Program-made: the position numbers and the translations under genes
Shown here: piece after piece, positions 16,696-25,573 of the stretch
How positions within the stretch are numbered: position 1 is the stretch's first letter
Layout: every line of letters starts with the position of its first letter
Notes under the pieces: generated by a model
The model's database searches: none
Seen by the model: only the letters and a program-made list of their open reading frames with translations
Told to the model about the DNA's origin: nothing
From: Actinomycetes bacterium
Lineage (GTDB): Bacteria; Actinomycetota; Acidimicrobiia; Acidimicrobiales; RAAP-2
Reading direction: 5' to 3'
NCBI GenBank assembly: GCA_021791615.1
Contig: JAJYWG010000066.1
Coordinates: 1 to 43,563, forward strand
DNA length: 43,563 bases

Positions 16696-17892
16696 ATGAC
16701 CCGTCCACCCGCCGAGCTGGGCATCGACTTGATGAGCGGCGCGTACTTCGGAGGGGATCCGTACCCGGCCTTCGCCTGGATGCGTGAGCACGAGCCGGTG
16801 TTCTACGACGAGGCGAACGAGTTGTGGGCGCTGGCCGCCTACCGCGACGTCAAGGCCGCGTCGACCGACACCGCCACGTTCTCGAGCGCCGGAGGCATCC
16901 GGCCCAAGTTCCCACCGCTGCCGATGATGATCGACTTCGACGCTCCCGAGCACGTGCGGAGGCGAAGGCTGGTCAGCGCCGGGTTTACCCCGCGGCGCGT
17001 GCGCGAGCTCGAGCACCCGGTGAGGCGCATCTGCGACGAGCTCCTCGATTGCGTGTGCGCCCAGGGGTCCTGCGACTTCGTCGCCGACGTCGCGGCGCCC
17101 CTCCCGCTGGCCGTGATCGGCGACATGCTCGGAGTGGACCCCTGCGACCGCGACGACCTGCTCCGCTGGTCCGACGACATGCTCAGCTCCCAAGGGGTCC
17201 CGACCGACGAGGCGATCGCCAGGGCCGCCGAAGCCTTCGTCGAGTACTCGGCGTACATGGAGCCGGTGATCGAGGAGCGCTTGCGCTCCGGTTCCCGAGA
17301 CGACCTGATCGGGGTCCTGGTCAATACCGAGGTGGACGGGGATCGTCTCGACCACGACTCGCTCGTCCACGAGACGCTGCTCATCCTGGTCGGCGGCGAC
17401 GAGACCACCCGCCATGTGCTCAGCGGTGGGATGGAGGCCCTCCTCGCCCACCCCGATCAGCTCGAGCGGCTCCGCCAGGATCGCTCGCTGCTGCCCGGCG
17501 CCGTCGAGGAAATGCTGCGCTGGGTCTCGCCCATCAAGAACATGGCACGGACCGTCACCACCGACGTCCAGATGCGGGGTCGAGAGCTGCACCAGGGAGA
17601 CGAGGTGCTGCTCCTCTACCCCTCCGCCAACCGCGACGCCGAGATCTTCTCCCAGCCCGACCGGTTCGACATCGCCCGCAACCCCAATCCCCACCTGGCG
17701 TTCGGCTTCGGCGCGCACGTCTGCCTCGGCAACCAGCTCGCCCGGCTCGAGCTCCGGGTCATGGTCGACCGCATCCTCACCCGCCTGCCCGACCTCGAGC
17801 TGGCCGCGGACGGGCCGCTCCGGTACCGCCACTCCAACTTCATCACCGGTCTCGAATCGATGCCGGTCCGGTTCACGCCGACGCCGCCGTGA
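16696..17892 (+). CDS. Cytochrome P450, CYP142-like
   Basis: Haem monooxygenase of 398 residues, soluble. The I-helix reads GGDETTRHVLSGG, the ExxR motif lies in EEMLRW, and the haem loop is FGFGAHVCLGN with Cys343 as ligand. The wording around the I helix, the PIKNMART stretch and the C-terminal GLESMPVRFTP closely resemble CYP142 of mycobacteria, which oxidises the cholesterol side chain at C27. A sterol or other branched hydrophobic substrate is therefore likely but not shown. The ATG at 16696 has GGAG upstream. The stop overlaps the following SDR gene as GTGA, so the two are coupled. No ferredoxin partner lies nearby. Confidence 0.93.
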   Translation: MTRPPAELGIDLMSGAYFGGDPYPAFAWMREHEPVFYDEANELWALAAYRDVKAASTDTATFSSAGGIRPKFPPLPMMIDFDAPEHVRRRRLVSAGFTPRRVRELEHPVRRICDELLDCVCAQGSCDFVADVAAPLPLAVIGDMLGVDPCDRDDLLRWSDDMLSSQGVPTDEAIARAAEAFVEYSAYMEPVIEERLRSGSRDDLIGVLVNTEVDGDRLDHDSLVHETLLILVGGDETTRHVLSGGMEALLAHPDQLERLRQDRSLLPGAVEEMLRWVSPIKNMARTVTTDVQMRGRELHQGDEVLLLYPSANRDAEIFSQPDRFDIARNPNPHLAFGFGAHVCLGNQLARLELRVMVDRILTRLPDLELAADGPLRYRHSNFITGLESMPVRFTPTPP

Positions 17893-18722
17893 GCGGGGGG
17901 CTCGAGGGGATGGCTGCCCTGGTGACCGGCGGGGGGAGCGGTATCGGCCTCGCGACCGCGGCTCGCCTGGCAGCCGACGGCGCCACCGTGACGGTGTGCG
18001 GCCGGACCGAGAGCAAGCTGGCCGACGCCGTGCGCGCCATCGACGCGGCTGCCGACGCAGCCGGGCGAGCGGGGACCGATGGAGGCACACCGCACGGAGG
18101 CCGGGCGCGCTACGTCGTGGCCGACGTGACGATCGAGGAGCAGATCAGCGCCGCCGTCGACGCGGCGAGCGCCGGTGGCGGCTTGGACATCCTCTTCGCC
18201 TGCGCCGGGGGCGCCCACCACATGGGACCCCTGGTCGACGCCGACGTCGGGGCGGTGCGCGCCACCATCGAGCTGAACATGGTGGGATCGTTCCTCTCGC
18301 TCAAGCACGGCGCCGCCGTGATGCGCGAGTGCGGCGGGGGCTCGATCGTGCTCATGTCGTCGGGAGCGGGACATTTCCCCCACCGCTGGCTCTGGGCCTA
18401 CGGCATGGCCAAGGCCGGGATCGAGGCCCTGTGCACCTCGGCCGCCGAGGAGCTGGGCGAGCACGGGATCCGGGTGAACGCCGTCCAACCTGGGATCGTC
18501 GACGACGCGTTGATGGCCCCGATCACCGCCGGGGGGGCCCTGCTCGACGACTACCTGGCCCAGATGCCGCTCGGGCGGGTCGGGACCGTCGACGACGTGG
18601 CGTCGGCAGTGCGCTTCCTCTGCGGTCCGGAGTCGAGCTGGGTCACCGGTGCGTGCCTTGCCGTCGACGGGGGCCACCACCTCCGCCGCGGCGCCGACTA
18701 CTCGCTGCTGTTCGGTCACTGA
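17889..18722 (+). CDS. Short-chain dehydrogenase/reductase
   Basis: NAD(P)-dependent oxidoreductase of 277 residues with the classical SDR layout: VTGGGSGIG cofactor motif near the N terminus, a central ACAGG in place of NNAG, the YGMAKAG active-site Tyr-Lys pair, and a VNAVQPGIV segment. The GTG at 17889 overlaps the P450 stop, so it probably acts on the alcohol or ketone product of that enzyme or a related intermediate. The substrate is unknown. Two bases separate it from pgeF. Confidence 0.92.
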   Translation: MSGGLEGMAALVTGGGSGIGLATAARLAADGATVTVCGRTESKLADAVRAIDAAADAAGRAGTDGGTPHGGRARYVVADVTIEEQISAAVDAASAGGGLDILFACAGGAHHMGPLVDADVGAVRATIELNMVGSFLSLKHGAAVMRECGGGSIVLMSSGAGHFPHRWLWAYGMAKAGIEALCTSAAEELGEHGIRVNAVQPGIVDDALMAPITAGGALLDDYLAQMPLGRVGTVDDVASAVRFLCGPESSWVTGACLAVDGGHHLRRGADYSLLFGH

Positions 18723-18724
18723 AG

Positions 18725-19549
18725 GTGACCTCGCCTGGCGAGATCGGCGAACCGGCGCTCTGCCGGCGTGCCGGTATCGAGGTCCTCACCTGGCCGGCGC
18801 TCGACGAGCTCGGCGTCGACGCCGTGGTCACCACCCGCCACGGCGGGGTCTCGACCGGCCCCTACGAGTCGCTCAACCTGGGCCTCGGGGTGGGCGACGA
18901 CCCTGACGCGGTGGTCGAGAACCGCCGGCGGGCGGCCCGCGCGCTCGGCGCGTCGCTCGGCGACCTGGTCGTCGCCCAGCAGGTCCACGGCCGGCGGGCG
19001 ACCGTGGTGGGACGCGGCGATTGCGGTCGGGGGGCCACCGTCGAGCGCGCACCGCTGCCTTCCACCGACGCCCTGATCACCGACGAGCGCGGCCCGGTGC
19101 TCGTCATCGTCGTCGCCGACTGCGTGCCGGTGCTCCTCGTGGACCCTGCGGTCCCGGTGGTGGCCGCCGTCCATGCCGGGTGGCGGGGTACCGCCGGACG
19201 GGTCGTCGACGCTGCGATCGACGCGATGGCCGGCCTCGGAGCACGGCCGGCCCGCATGGCCGCGGTCATCGGACCCGCGGTCTCCAAGGACGCCTACGAG
19301 GTGGGAGACGACGTCGCCACCTCGCTGCGGACCGGGACCGGGGCCGACGGTGCCGTGCGCCGGGTGGCGAGTGGCCGATGGCTGGCCGACCTCCCCGGGG
19401 CGAACCGCCAGCTCCTGGTCGCCGCCGGCCTCCGTCCGGCCTCGATCTCGGTGGTCGAACGCACGACCGGTGCCGGAGGAGCGTTCTACAGCCACCGAGC
19501 GCAGCAGCCGTGCGGACGGTTCGCCCTACTGGTCCGGCTCCGGCCCTGA
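18725..19549 (+). CDS. pgeF: Peptidoglycan editing factor PgeF (YfiH/DUF152, laccase-like domain)
   Basis: Protein of 274 residues of the YfiH family. In Escherichia coli, YfiH limits wrong incorporation of L-Ser for L-Ala in UDP-MurNAc precursors; purine-nucleoside and polyphenol oxidase activities have also been assigned to the family. The zinc/copper-site motifs are present: QQVHGRR, VVADCVPVLL and AAVHAGWRGT. The GTG at 18725 lies two bases after the SDR stop without a clear ribosome site, so the exact start is uncertain. Its position directly before murL and murD2 fits a role in stem-peptide fidelity. Confidence 0.9.
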   Translation: MTSPGEIGEPALCRRAGIEVLTWPALDELGVDAVVTTRHGGVSTGPYESLNLGLGVGDDPDAVVENRRRAARALGASLGDLVVAQQVHGRRATVVGRGDCGRGATVERAPLPSTDALITDERGPVLVIVVADCVPVLLVDPAVPVVAAVHAGWRGTAGRVVDAAIDAMAGLGARPARMAAVIGPAVSKDAYEVGDDVATSLRTGTGADGAVRRVASGRWLADLPGANRQLLVAAGLRPASISVVERTTGAGGAFYSHRAQQPCGRFALLVRLRP

Positions 19550-19590
19550 TCGCGGCCCCGTAGCATGGGGGGACCCCGTCGGGTCGCCGA

Positions 19591-19605
19591 CCCCGCGAGG
19601 CGGGG
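19591..19605 (+). promoter_or_regulatory. GC hairpin just upstream of the murL ribosome site
   Basis: CCCCGC-GAG-GCGGGG forms a perfect six-pair stem with a three-base loop, ending about five bases before the AAAGGA that precedes murL. A TAGCAT at 19561 could be a -10 for a murL promoter. Either could set murL/murD2 expression apart from pgeF; this is inference. Confidence 0.3.
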
Positions 19606-19619
19606 CACGAAAGGATGCG

Positions 19620-20951
19620 ATGACTCCCACGCCGGCCTCGGCCGACCGCTTCGTCTACGACCGCTTCGAGGTCGACCCCGGGCCTGGCACGCTCGTGTGC
19701 CACTACCGCCTCGGGCGCCGGCGGTTCAAGGAGCAGTTCACGTTCGGACCGGGCGGCGACTGGTCGCCCGCGGCGTTGGCGGCGGCCCGCATCGTGTTCC
19801 TCCTGGCCGGCGTCTCGTACTACAAGACGTCGGCGCCTGCGCTGATCGACCTCGGGGAGCTGGCGACGACCGCCGACGAACGTCGCTTCCTGCGCCGCTT
19901 CTACGTGGAGGGTCTGGCCGAGTTCTCCTACCGCAACGACGTCGACCTGACGGGGCTCGAGGTGCGCGGTCCGGACCTCGGCTCGCCGGAGCCGGCGGGC
20001 TACCGTGGCGAGCCCGGGCGCCCGCTCGTGCCCTTCGGCGGCGGTATCGACTCGATCGTGACGAGCGAGATCGTGAGCGGCGAGCACCCCGGCGCCACCC
20101 TGTTCGTGGTCAACCGGACCGGTGACCGCTTCGACGCGATCGAGCGGCCGGCAGCGCTGACCGGCCTGCCGGTGGCGAGAGCCGAGCGCGAGGTGGACCC
20201 GAAGGTGCTGCGTTCGGCCGAGCTCGGCTTCATGAACGGCCACATACCGGTGACCGGGATCATCTCGTCGGCTGCCGTGCTGGCAGCGGTCTTGGGCCGC
20301 CACGACGCCGTGGTGATGTCGAACGAGTGGTCTGCATCGATCGGGAACCTCGTCGTCGACGGCCGCCCGGTGAACCACCAGTGGTCCAAGAGCCTCGACT
20401 TCGAGCGGGGATTCCGCTCGCTCGTCGCCTCTTCGCTCGGCGCGGGCCTCGAGTACTTCTCCCTCCTGCGCCCCCGCTCCGAGCTGTGGGTGGCCCGGCG
20501 GTTCGCCAAGCTGGAGCGCTACCACCAGGTGTTCCGGAGCTGCAACCGGGCGTTCCACCTCGACCCGGCGACGCGCCTGGACCACTGGTGCGGGACGTGC
20601 GACAAGTGCTGCTTCGTCGACCTGGTCCTCGCTCCTTTCCTCACGCCCGCGCAGCTCGAGGAGGTCTTCGAGGGGAACGAGCCGCTCGCCAACCCCGAGC
20701 TCGAGGGGCGCTTCCGCGCGCTCCTCGGGAACTGGCCGGAGACCAAACCGTTCGAGTGCGTCGGCGACGTCGACGAGTGCCGGGCCGCCCTCGCCATGGC
20801 GGCTGCCCGACCCGACCGGACCGGCACCGCGATGCTCCAGGACCTTGCCGCCGAGTCCGGGCCCTTCGAGCTCGACCCGGCCACCCTCTTCGAGCCGATG
20901 GGCGAGCACTGCATCCCCGATGGACACACCGCCGAAGATCTCCTGGTCTGA
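19620..20951 (+). CDS. murL: MurL-type UDP-MurNAc-L-Ala-L-Glu epimerase
   Basis: Protein of 443 residues matching MurL, which epimerises the terminal L-Glu of UDP-MurNAc-L-Ala-L-Glu to D-Glu in an ATP-dependent reaction. It replaces the glutamate racemase (MurI) route. A PP-loop-like GGGIDS lies at residues 140-145, consistent with adenylation, and a cysteine cluster CGTCDKCC at 324-331. The conserved SNEWSAS and HQWSKS stretches lie between. The ATG at 19620 has AAAGGA upstream. The next gene, murD2, starts inside its last 32 bases. The murD2 neighbour is the strongest support for this assignment. Confidence 0.88.
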   Translation: MTPTPASADRFVYDRFEVDPGPGTLVCHYRLGRRRFKEQFTFGPGGDWSPAALAAARIVFLLAGVSYYKTSAPALIDLGELATTADERRFLRRFYVEGLAEFSYRNDVDLTGLEVRGPDLGSPEPAGYRGEPGRPLVPFGGGIDSIVTSEIVSGEHPGATLFVVNRTGDRFDAIERPAALTGLPVARAEREVDPKVLRSAELGFMNGHIPVTGIISSAAVLAAVLGRHDAVVMSNEWSASIGNLVVDGRPVNHQWSKSLDFERGFRSLVASSLGAGLEYFSLLRPRSELWVARRFAKLERYHQVFRSCNRAFHLDPATRLDHWCGTCDKCCFVDLVLAPFLTPAQLEEVFEGNEPLANPELEGRFRALLGNWPETKPFECVGDVDECRAALAMAAARPDRTGTAMLQDLAAESGPFELDPATLFEPMGEHCIPDGHTAEDLLV

Positions 20952-22320
20952 CCTGGCCGGACATGCGGTCGGGCTGTGGGGCCTCGGCGTCGAAGGCGAG
21001 GCGAACCTGCGGCGCGCCCGCGCCCTCGGGATCGAGCCGGTCCTCGTCGACGATCACCCGCCCTCCCCCCACGTCCTGGCGACTCGGGCGGGCGGGCTCG
21101 AGGCGCTCGAACGCTGTGACGTGGTGGTCAAGACCCCGGGGATCAGCCGGCACCGGGCCGACGTCGTCCACCTGGTCCGCAGTGGGGTGGCCGTCACCGG
21201 GGGCCTGGGCCTGTGGATGCAAGAGGCGGACCGCAGCCGTGTCCTGGTCGTCACCGGCACCAAGGGCAAGAGCACGACCGCTGCCGTCGCCGGACACCTC
21301 ATCGAACGCCTGGGCCATCGGTGCATCGTGGCCGGGAACATCGGCACGCTCCCCTACGACCCCCAAGTCGACGGCTCGGGCTGCGAGTACTGGGTCGTCG
21401 AGACTTCCAGTTTCCAGGCGACCGACTTGGCATCGGCACCGCCCGTGGTCGCCGTGACGTCGCTCCATCCCGACCACCTCGACTGGCACGGCGACGTCGA
21501 GACCTACTACCGGGACAAGCTCTCGGTCTGCACCCGGCCCGGGGCCCGGGTCACCGTGGCCAATGGCGACAGCGAGGTACTGCGCGCGCATCGGCCGCTG
21601 CTCGGTTCCGAGGTCCGCTGGGTGACCTCGGGTGGGTCCGCGCCGGGTGCGGCAGAGCACGGCGCCGACGGCTCCTGGGCAGTTCACCTCGGGTTGCCGG
21701 GTCGCCACAACCTCGTGAACGCGCTGGTTGCCCGTACCTGCCTGGTCGAGATGGGGGTGCCCGGCGCAGTCGACGAGGACGCGCTACGCCGGGCGGCCGG
21801 CGGGTTCCACTGCCTGGCGAGCCGCTTGGCCCCGCTGGGATCTGTGGCGGGTGTCCGCTTCGTCGACGACAGCCTGGCCACGAACGTCTTGGCCACGCTG
21901 GCCGCCCTCGACGCCCACCGCAACGAGCCGAAGGTGGCGCTGATCGTCGGGGGCTTCGACCGTGGGATCGACTACGGGCCGCTCGCTGAGGGCATGTCGA
22001 GGTGGCTTGCCGCGCGAGAGCCGGCACCGCATGGCGATGCCGTACCGGCGCTGCTGGTCCTGGCCCTCCCCGGCGCTGGGCTCCGCGTCCACCAAGCAGT
22101 CGACCTCGGGCCGCGGCCGGCACCCGAGGTCCTCGACGTCCCCGACCTCCAATCGGCCACCACGAGAGGGTTCGAGTGGGCGAAGCCCGACGGCGTCGTC
22201 CTGCTGTCGCCGGCCGCGCCGAGCTTCGGGCAGTTCCGCGACTACAAGGAGCGCTCGGCTGCGTTCGCCGCTGCCATGCGCACGTGCGGTCCGATCGAAG
22301 AGCCTCCGGGCGGGTCGTGA
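20920..22320 (+). CDS. murD2: MurD2-type UDP-MurNAc-L-Ala--L-Glu ligase
   Basis: Mur ligase of 466 residues: VVTGTKGKSTTAA ATP loop, NIGTLPY, EYWVVETSSFQ, SLHPDHLDWHG, LPGRHN, and a C-terminal domain with FVDDSLATN and GGFDRGIDYG. The LDWHG/SSFQ wording is that of MurD enzymes. Adjacent murL indicates the MurD2 variant, which adds L-Glu rather than D-Glu. Whether a separate classical murD exists elsewhere is not visible. The ATG at 20920 overlaps murL by 32 bases, suggesting coupling. Its last codons (PPGGS stop) are the first copy of a tandem repeat that continues past the stop. Confidence 0.9.
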   Translation: MDTPPKISWSDLAGHAVGLWGLGVEGEANLRRARALGIEPVLVDDHPPSPHVLATRAGGLEALERCDVVVKTPGISRHRADVVHLVRSGVAVTGGLGLWMQEADRSRVLVVTGTKGKSTTAAVAGHLIERLGHRCIVAGNIGTLPYDPQVDGSGCEYWVVETSSFQATDLASAPPVVAVTSLHPDHLDWHGDVETYYRDKLSVCTRPGARVTVANGDSEVLRAHRPLLGSEVRWVTSGGSAPGAAEHGADGSWAVHLGLPGRHNLVNALVARTCLVEMGVPGAVDEDALRRAAGGFHCLASRLAPLGSVAGVRFVDDSLATNVLATLAALDAHRNEPKVALIVGGFDRGIDYGPLAEGMSRWLAAREPAPHGDAVPALLVLALPGAGLRVHQAVDLGPRPAPEVLDVPDLQSATTRGFEWAKPDGVVLLSPAAPSFGQFRDYKERSAAFAAAMRTCGPIEEPPGGS

Positions 22321-22386
22321 TCGAGTCAGTGGGCGGGTCGTGATCGAGCCGGCGGGCGGGTCGTGAGCGAGTCGGCGGGCGGGTGA
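22317..22386 (+). repeat. 23-bp tandem repeat after murD2 forming coupled mini-ORFs
   Basis: GTGA recurs at 22317, 22340 and 22363, exactly 23 bp apart. The murD2 stop overlaps the first GTG. From there the sequence reads MIESVGGS-stop, MIEPAGGS-stop and MSESAGG-stop, each stop overlapping the next GTG. The peptides echo the murD2 C terminus. The next gene is on the other strand, so nothing follows to be coupled. Confidence 0.9.
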
Positions 22387-22389
22387 GTA

Positions 22390-23802
22390 TCAAAGCTCGG
22401 GCAGGAGAACGTGGGGGTTCAATATCCCTGCCGGATCGAGGGCCCTTTTGATCGAGGCGAACGCAGCCATCTCTTCTGCCGAGCGGTTGAGGTGCAGCCA
22501 CCGCCGCTTGGCAGTGCCGATCCCGTGCTCGGCGCTGATGCTCCCCCCAAGATCGGCGACGACGCGGAGCACCGCGTCGTCCGGCCGGTCGTCGTCGGGC
22601 GCGACGCCGGTGATGTTCACATGGACGTTCCCGTCGCCGACGTGCCCCCACAGCCAGGTCTCCGCCTCGGGAGCGACGTCGCTGACGATTCGCGGCACCT
22701 CGTCGACGAACGCCGCGAGTGCAGCCTGCGGAAGCGCGACGTCGAGCTTGTGAGGAGCACCGAGGCTGTTCACTGCCGATGGCAGCTCCTCGCGGTACGC
22801 CCACAGATCGCCGCGACGGCTCGACCCTTCGGCCACGGCGACGTCGACCACCCCGCCGGCTGCGCCCAGTGCGCCAGCCAGGTCGTCACCCGGGTCGACG
22901 CGAGCGGCAGCTTCGACGAGGAGGTAGGCCGGGTTGGTCACGTCGAACGGCAATGGCCGCCCCCTCAGCGCGCACACCAGCTCGAGGCTCCGGCCCACGA
23001 TCAGCTCCACCGCGTCGAGCGAAGAAAGCGTGCGACGAAGACCGTTGGCTGCGTCCACCGCCGATCGCACGCTGTCGAATGCGGCAAGCGCCGTGACGCG
23101 GCGGTCCGCCGCCGGGACCAGCCGAAGGCGGACGGCCGTCACGACCCCAAGCGTTCCCTCGCTGCCGCAAAGGAGTGCGGGGAGTGCGTAGCCCGTGTTG
23201 TCCTTCAGCAACCCTCCCAGGTGCGACACGATCGCCCCGGTTCCGAGAACGGCCTCGATCCCGACCACTTGGGCGCGGGTGTCGCCGTAGCGCAAGACCC
23301 GGAGACCTCCGGCGTTGGTCGCCACTGACCCACCCACGGTCGCGCTGCCCCGGCTGGCCAGATCGACTCCGTACGCCCAGCCGACCTCAGAGGCCGCCAT
23401 ATGAACAGTCTCGATGGTGACACCGGCGGCTGCGGTGAGCTGGCCACCCGCCGCGTCGACGCCGTCGATCGCCACCAAGCGCGACGTGCTGAGCACGACC
23501 TCCCCGTGCAGCGGCACGCTGCCGCCCACCAGTCCGGTGTTGCCGCCCTGGGGGACGATGGCGACGCCGAGCTCGGCGCAGCAGGCGACGGCGGCGGCCA
23601 CCTCGGTGACATCCCCGGGGCGGACGACGGCCGGCGTCCGTCCGGCGTATCGACCGGTCCAGTCGACGCATGAAGTGGCGGTGAGCTCGGGGTCGGTGAG
23701 CACGTGGCGCCGGCCCACCACGTCGACCAGACGGCGCACGGCGGCGGGATCGATGGCCGCCGCCGGAGGGGTCCTGGCCGAAGCCGTCCTCCGCCGGCTC
23801 AT
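22390..23802 (-). CDS. FAD-binding 2-hydroxyacid-type dehydrogenase (GlcD/D-2-hydroxyglutarate family)
   Basis: Flavoprotein of 470 residues with an N-terminal PCMH-type FAD domain (PQGGNTGLVGGSVP; GSATVGGSVATNAGG) and a C-terminal FAD-oxidase domain ending HVGDGNVHVN and EHGIGTAKRRW. The family includes glycolate oxidase subunit GlcD, D-lactate dehydrogenase and D-2-hydroxyglutarate dehydrogenase; the sequence alone does not choose. The ATG at 23802 begins MSRRRTAS; a longer frame to 23874 lacks a ribosome site. It is divergent from an amino-acid-type permease with a palindrome between, so transport and oxidation of one substrate may be co-regulated. Confidence 0.9.
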   Translation of the reverse strand: MSRRRTASARTPPAAAIDPAAVRRLVDVVGRRHVLTDPELTATSCVDWTGRYAGRTPAVVRPGDVTEVAAAVACCAELGVAIVPQGGNTGLVGGSVPLHGEVVLSTSRLVAIDGVDAAGGQLTAAAGVTIETVHMAASEVGWAYGVDLASRGSATVGGSVATNAGGLRVLRYGDTRAQVVGIEAVLGTGAIVSHLGGLLKDNTGYALPALLCGSEGTLGVVTAVRLRLVPAADRRVTALAAFDSVRSAVDAANGLRRTLSSLDAVELIVGRSLELVCALRGRPLPFDVTNPAYLLVEAAARVDPGDDLAGALGAAGGVVDVAVAEGSSRRGDLWAYREELPSAVNSLGAPHKLDVALPQAALAAFVDEVPRIVSDVAPEAETWLWGHVGDGNVHVNITGVAPDDDRPDDAVLRVVADLGGSISAEHGIGTAKRRWLHLNRSAEEMAAFASIKRALDPAGILNPHVLLPEL

Positions 23803-23888
23803 CGCGTGAGCGTATCGCCCGCAAGAGCCTGAGCCGAGGCTCCCGGTGGCCGGGGGCGGAGGGACGGGAGCCACGCTCTATGCGATAA

Positions 23889-23915
23889 GTTTGCAATAGC
23901 GATCTGATAGCAAAC
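23889..23915. promoter_or_regulatory. 27-bp imperfect palindrome between divergent oxidase and permease genes
   Basis: GTTTGCAAT and ATAGCAAAC flank a nine-base centre; eight of nine arm bases pair. It sits in an AT-rich pocket, unlike its surroundings, about 90 bp from the oxidase start and 54 bp from the permease start. A dimeric repressor (GntR or LacI type) is the natural reading; no regulator gene is adjacent. Confidence 0.5.
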
Positions 23916-23968
23916 GGGCGAGGTCAAAGGGGAATGGTGCTGCGAGAAGATCCCGCCGCCGGTGGCCG

Positions 23969-25573
23969 ATGACGCAGATCGAGGGTCCCCCCCGGGCTCC
24001 CGGCCAGGGCTCTTCTCGAGCTGAGGGAGTCGCGCCCGTCACCGGCAGCACGGTCGCCGGCGCGGAGCCCGCCCGTCTGGCCCAATCCTTCCGGCTCCGG
24101 GACCTCGTGCCGCTGTCGGTGTCGAGCGTGGGACCGATGTTCTCGGTCGCGGCGACCGGCGGGGTGATGGCCGCGGAAGCGGGGTGGTGGACCTTGCCGG
24201 CCATTGCCATCCTCGCGGTCCCGTTCGTGATCTCGAGTTTCGTGTTCCGGCTCCTCAATCGCCACTTCCCCCAAGCCGGCGCCTCCTACCACTGGTCAGC
24301 GCGGGTCATCGGCAGGAGCGCCTCGCGCTACCAGGCGTGGGTCCTGCTCCTCGCGTACTTCTTCTCAATTCCCCCCATCGCCATCCCGGCCGGCTCCTAC
24401 ACCTTGGCGCTCTTCTTCCCGCATCTGCGGAGCTCTCCTGCGGCAGTGCTGATCGTGGCCCTGTTCTGGATCGGGTTCGCCGCCGTCCCCCTCCTTTTGG
24501 GCGGGCGCCCCACTGCCCGGATCACCCAGGTCTTCTTCGCCGTCGAGATCGTGTCGGTGGCGGCGTTCGGCTTGATCGGCATCGTGCGATGGCACGCCCT
24601 GGCCCAGCCGATCCACTTCGGCCCGCCGCCGATCGGCGGGATCCTGATCGTGGCCGTCGTGGCGGCCACGATCCTCGACGGCTGGGAGATCGACAGCTAT
24701 GCCGCCGAGGAGTCGGTCCGCCCGAGGACCCACCCCGGCGTGGGCGGGATCGTCGGTGCGGTCGGTGCCCTCGTGTTCTACGCAGTTCTGTACCCCTTGA
24801 TGCTGGGAGAGACGCCGCTGCACTCGCTGTCGGGGTCGGTCGACCCGCTCGCGGTCTGGGCAGGGCGTTTGGTCCCCGGTGCACCGTGGCTCATGGTGGT
24901 GCCCATCCTCATGTCGACGGCCGGAGGCCTGTGGCTCACCAGCTTCATCCTGACTCGGGCGATGTACGCCATGGGCCGAGAGCGCCTCCTGCCGGGGGGC
25001 TTCGCTCGCCTGAACCGCCGCCGGGTCCCGCACGTCGCCATCGTCACGAGCCTCGGCGCCGCGGCGGTCGTCGTCGGCCTCGAGCTGTTCGTCTCCTCGC
25101 TCGGGTCGTTCTTTGCCCTGCTGCTGTCCGCGGCAGGGTTCTTCCTGTTGGCAGAGTTCTTCCTCGACTCGATCACCGCAGCCGTGTTCCTCGGCGTCGG
25201 ACACCGCCGGCTCCCCGACGTGCAGCTCCAACCGCACTCCCATCGCGTCCTGTTCGTCGGTTCGCTGGTGTCGAGCTCGATCATGGGATCGCTGCTCGTC
25301 GCGTTCTTCGTCGTGGGTCCGCGGGCAATCGGGGGTGGTATCGACGAAACCATCGCCGCGCTCTTGGGGCTTGGCATCGCGTTCGCCTGGTGGACCAGAC
25401 GGCGGACCACGACGCCGTTCGTCTTCGCCGGGACGAACGCCGACCAGGGACCGGCTCAGGTACTCGAGAGCGGAACGGCTGCGAGCCCGGTACCCGACGG
25501 GCCGGGCGCGGGTCCGACGATCAGGACACGCCCTGCAAGTCGACCACGAAGACCAGAGTCTCGTTCGGCTTGA
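23969..25573 (+). CDS. APC-superfamily amino acid/amine permease
   Basis: Integral membrane transporter of 534 residues with about 12 hydrophobic segments. The first pair carries the APC hallmark SSVGPMFSVAATGGVMA after a cytoplasmic N-terminal tail of about 40 residues. RAMYAMGRERLLP is the conserved loop before segment 9. The Pro/Arg-rich C-terminal tail is non-conserved and overlaps the end of the opposite FKBP gene by about 53 bases. Substrate unknown. No strong ribosome site precedes the ATG at 23969, so the start may differ. Confidence 0.9.
   Translation: MTQIEGPPRAPGQGSSRAEGVAPVTGSTVAGAEPARLAQSFRLRDLVPLSVSSVGPMFSVAATGGVMAAEAGWWTLPAIAILAVPFVISSFVFRLLNRHFPQAGASYHWSARVIGRSASRYQAWVLLLAYFFSIPPIAIPAGSYTLALFFPHLRSSPAAVLIVALFWIGFAAVPLLLGGRPTARITQVFFAVEIVSVAAFGLIGIVRWHALAQPIHFGPPPIGGILIVAVVAATILDGWEIDSYAAEESVRPRTHPGVGGIVGAVGALVFYAVLYPLMLGETPLHSLSGSVDPLAVWAGRLVPGAPWLMVVPILMSTAGGLWLTSFILTRAMYAMGRERLLPGGFARLNRRRVPHVAIVTSLGAAAVVVGLELFVSSLGSFFALLLSAAGFFLLAEFFLDSITAAVFLGVGHRRLPDVQLQPHSHRVLFVGSLVSSSIMGSLLVAFFVVGPRAIGGGIDETIAALLGLGIAFAWWTRRRTTTPFVFAGTNADQGPAQVLESGTAASPVPDGPGAGPTIRTRPASRPRRPESRSA

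Noticed and set aside
19550..19619. Rho-independent terminator between pgeF and murL
   Set aside because: The hairpin has no T-run and sits just before a ribosome site, so it is more likely regulatory or incidental.
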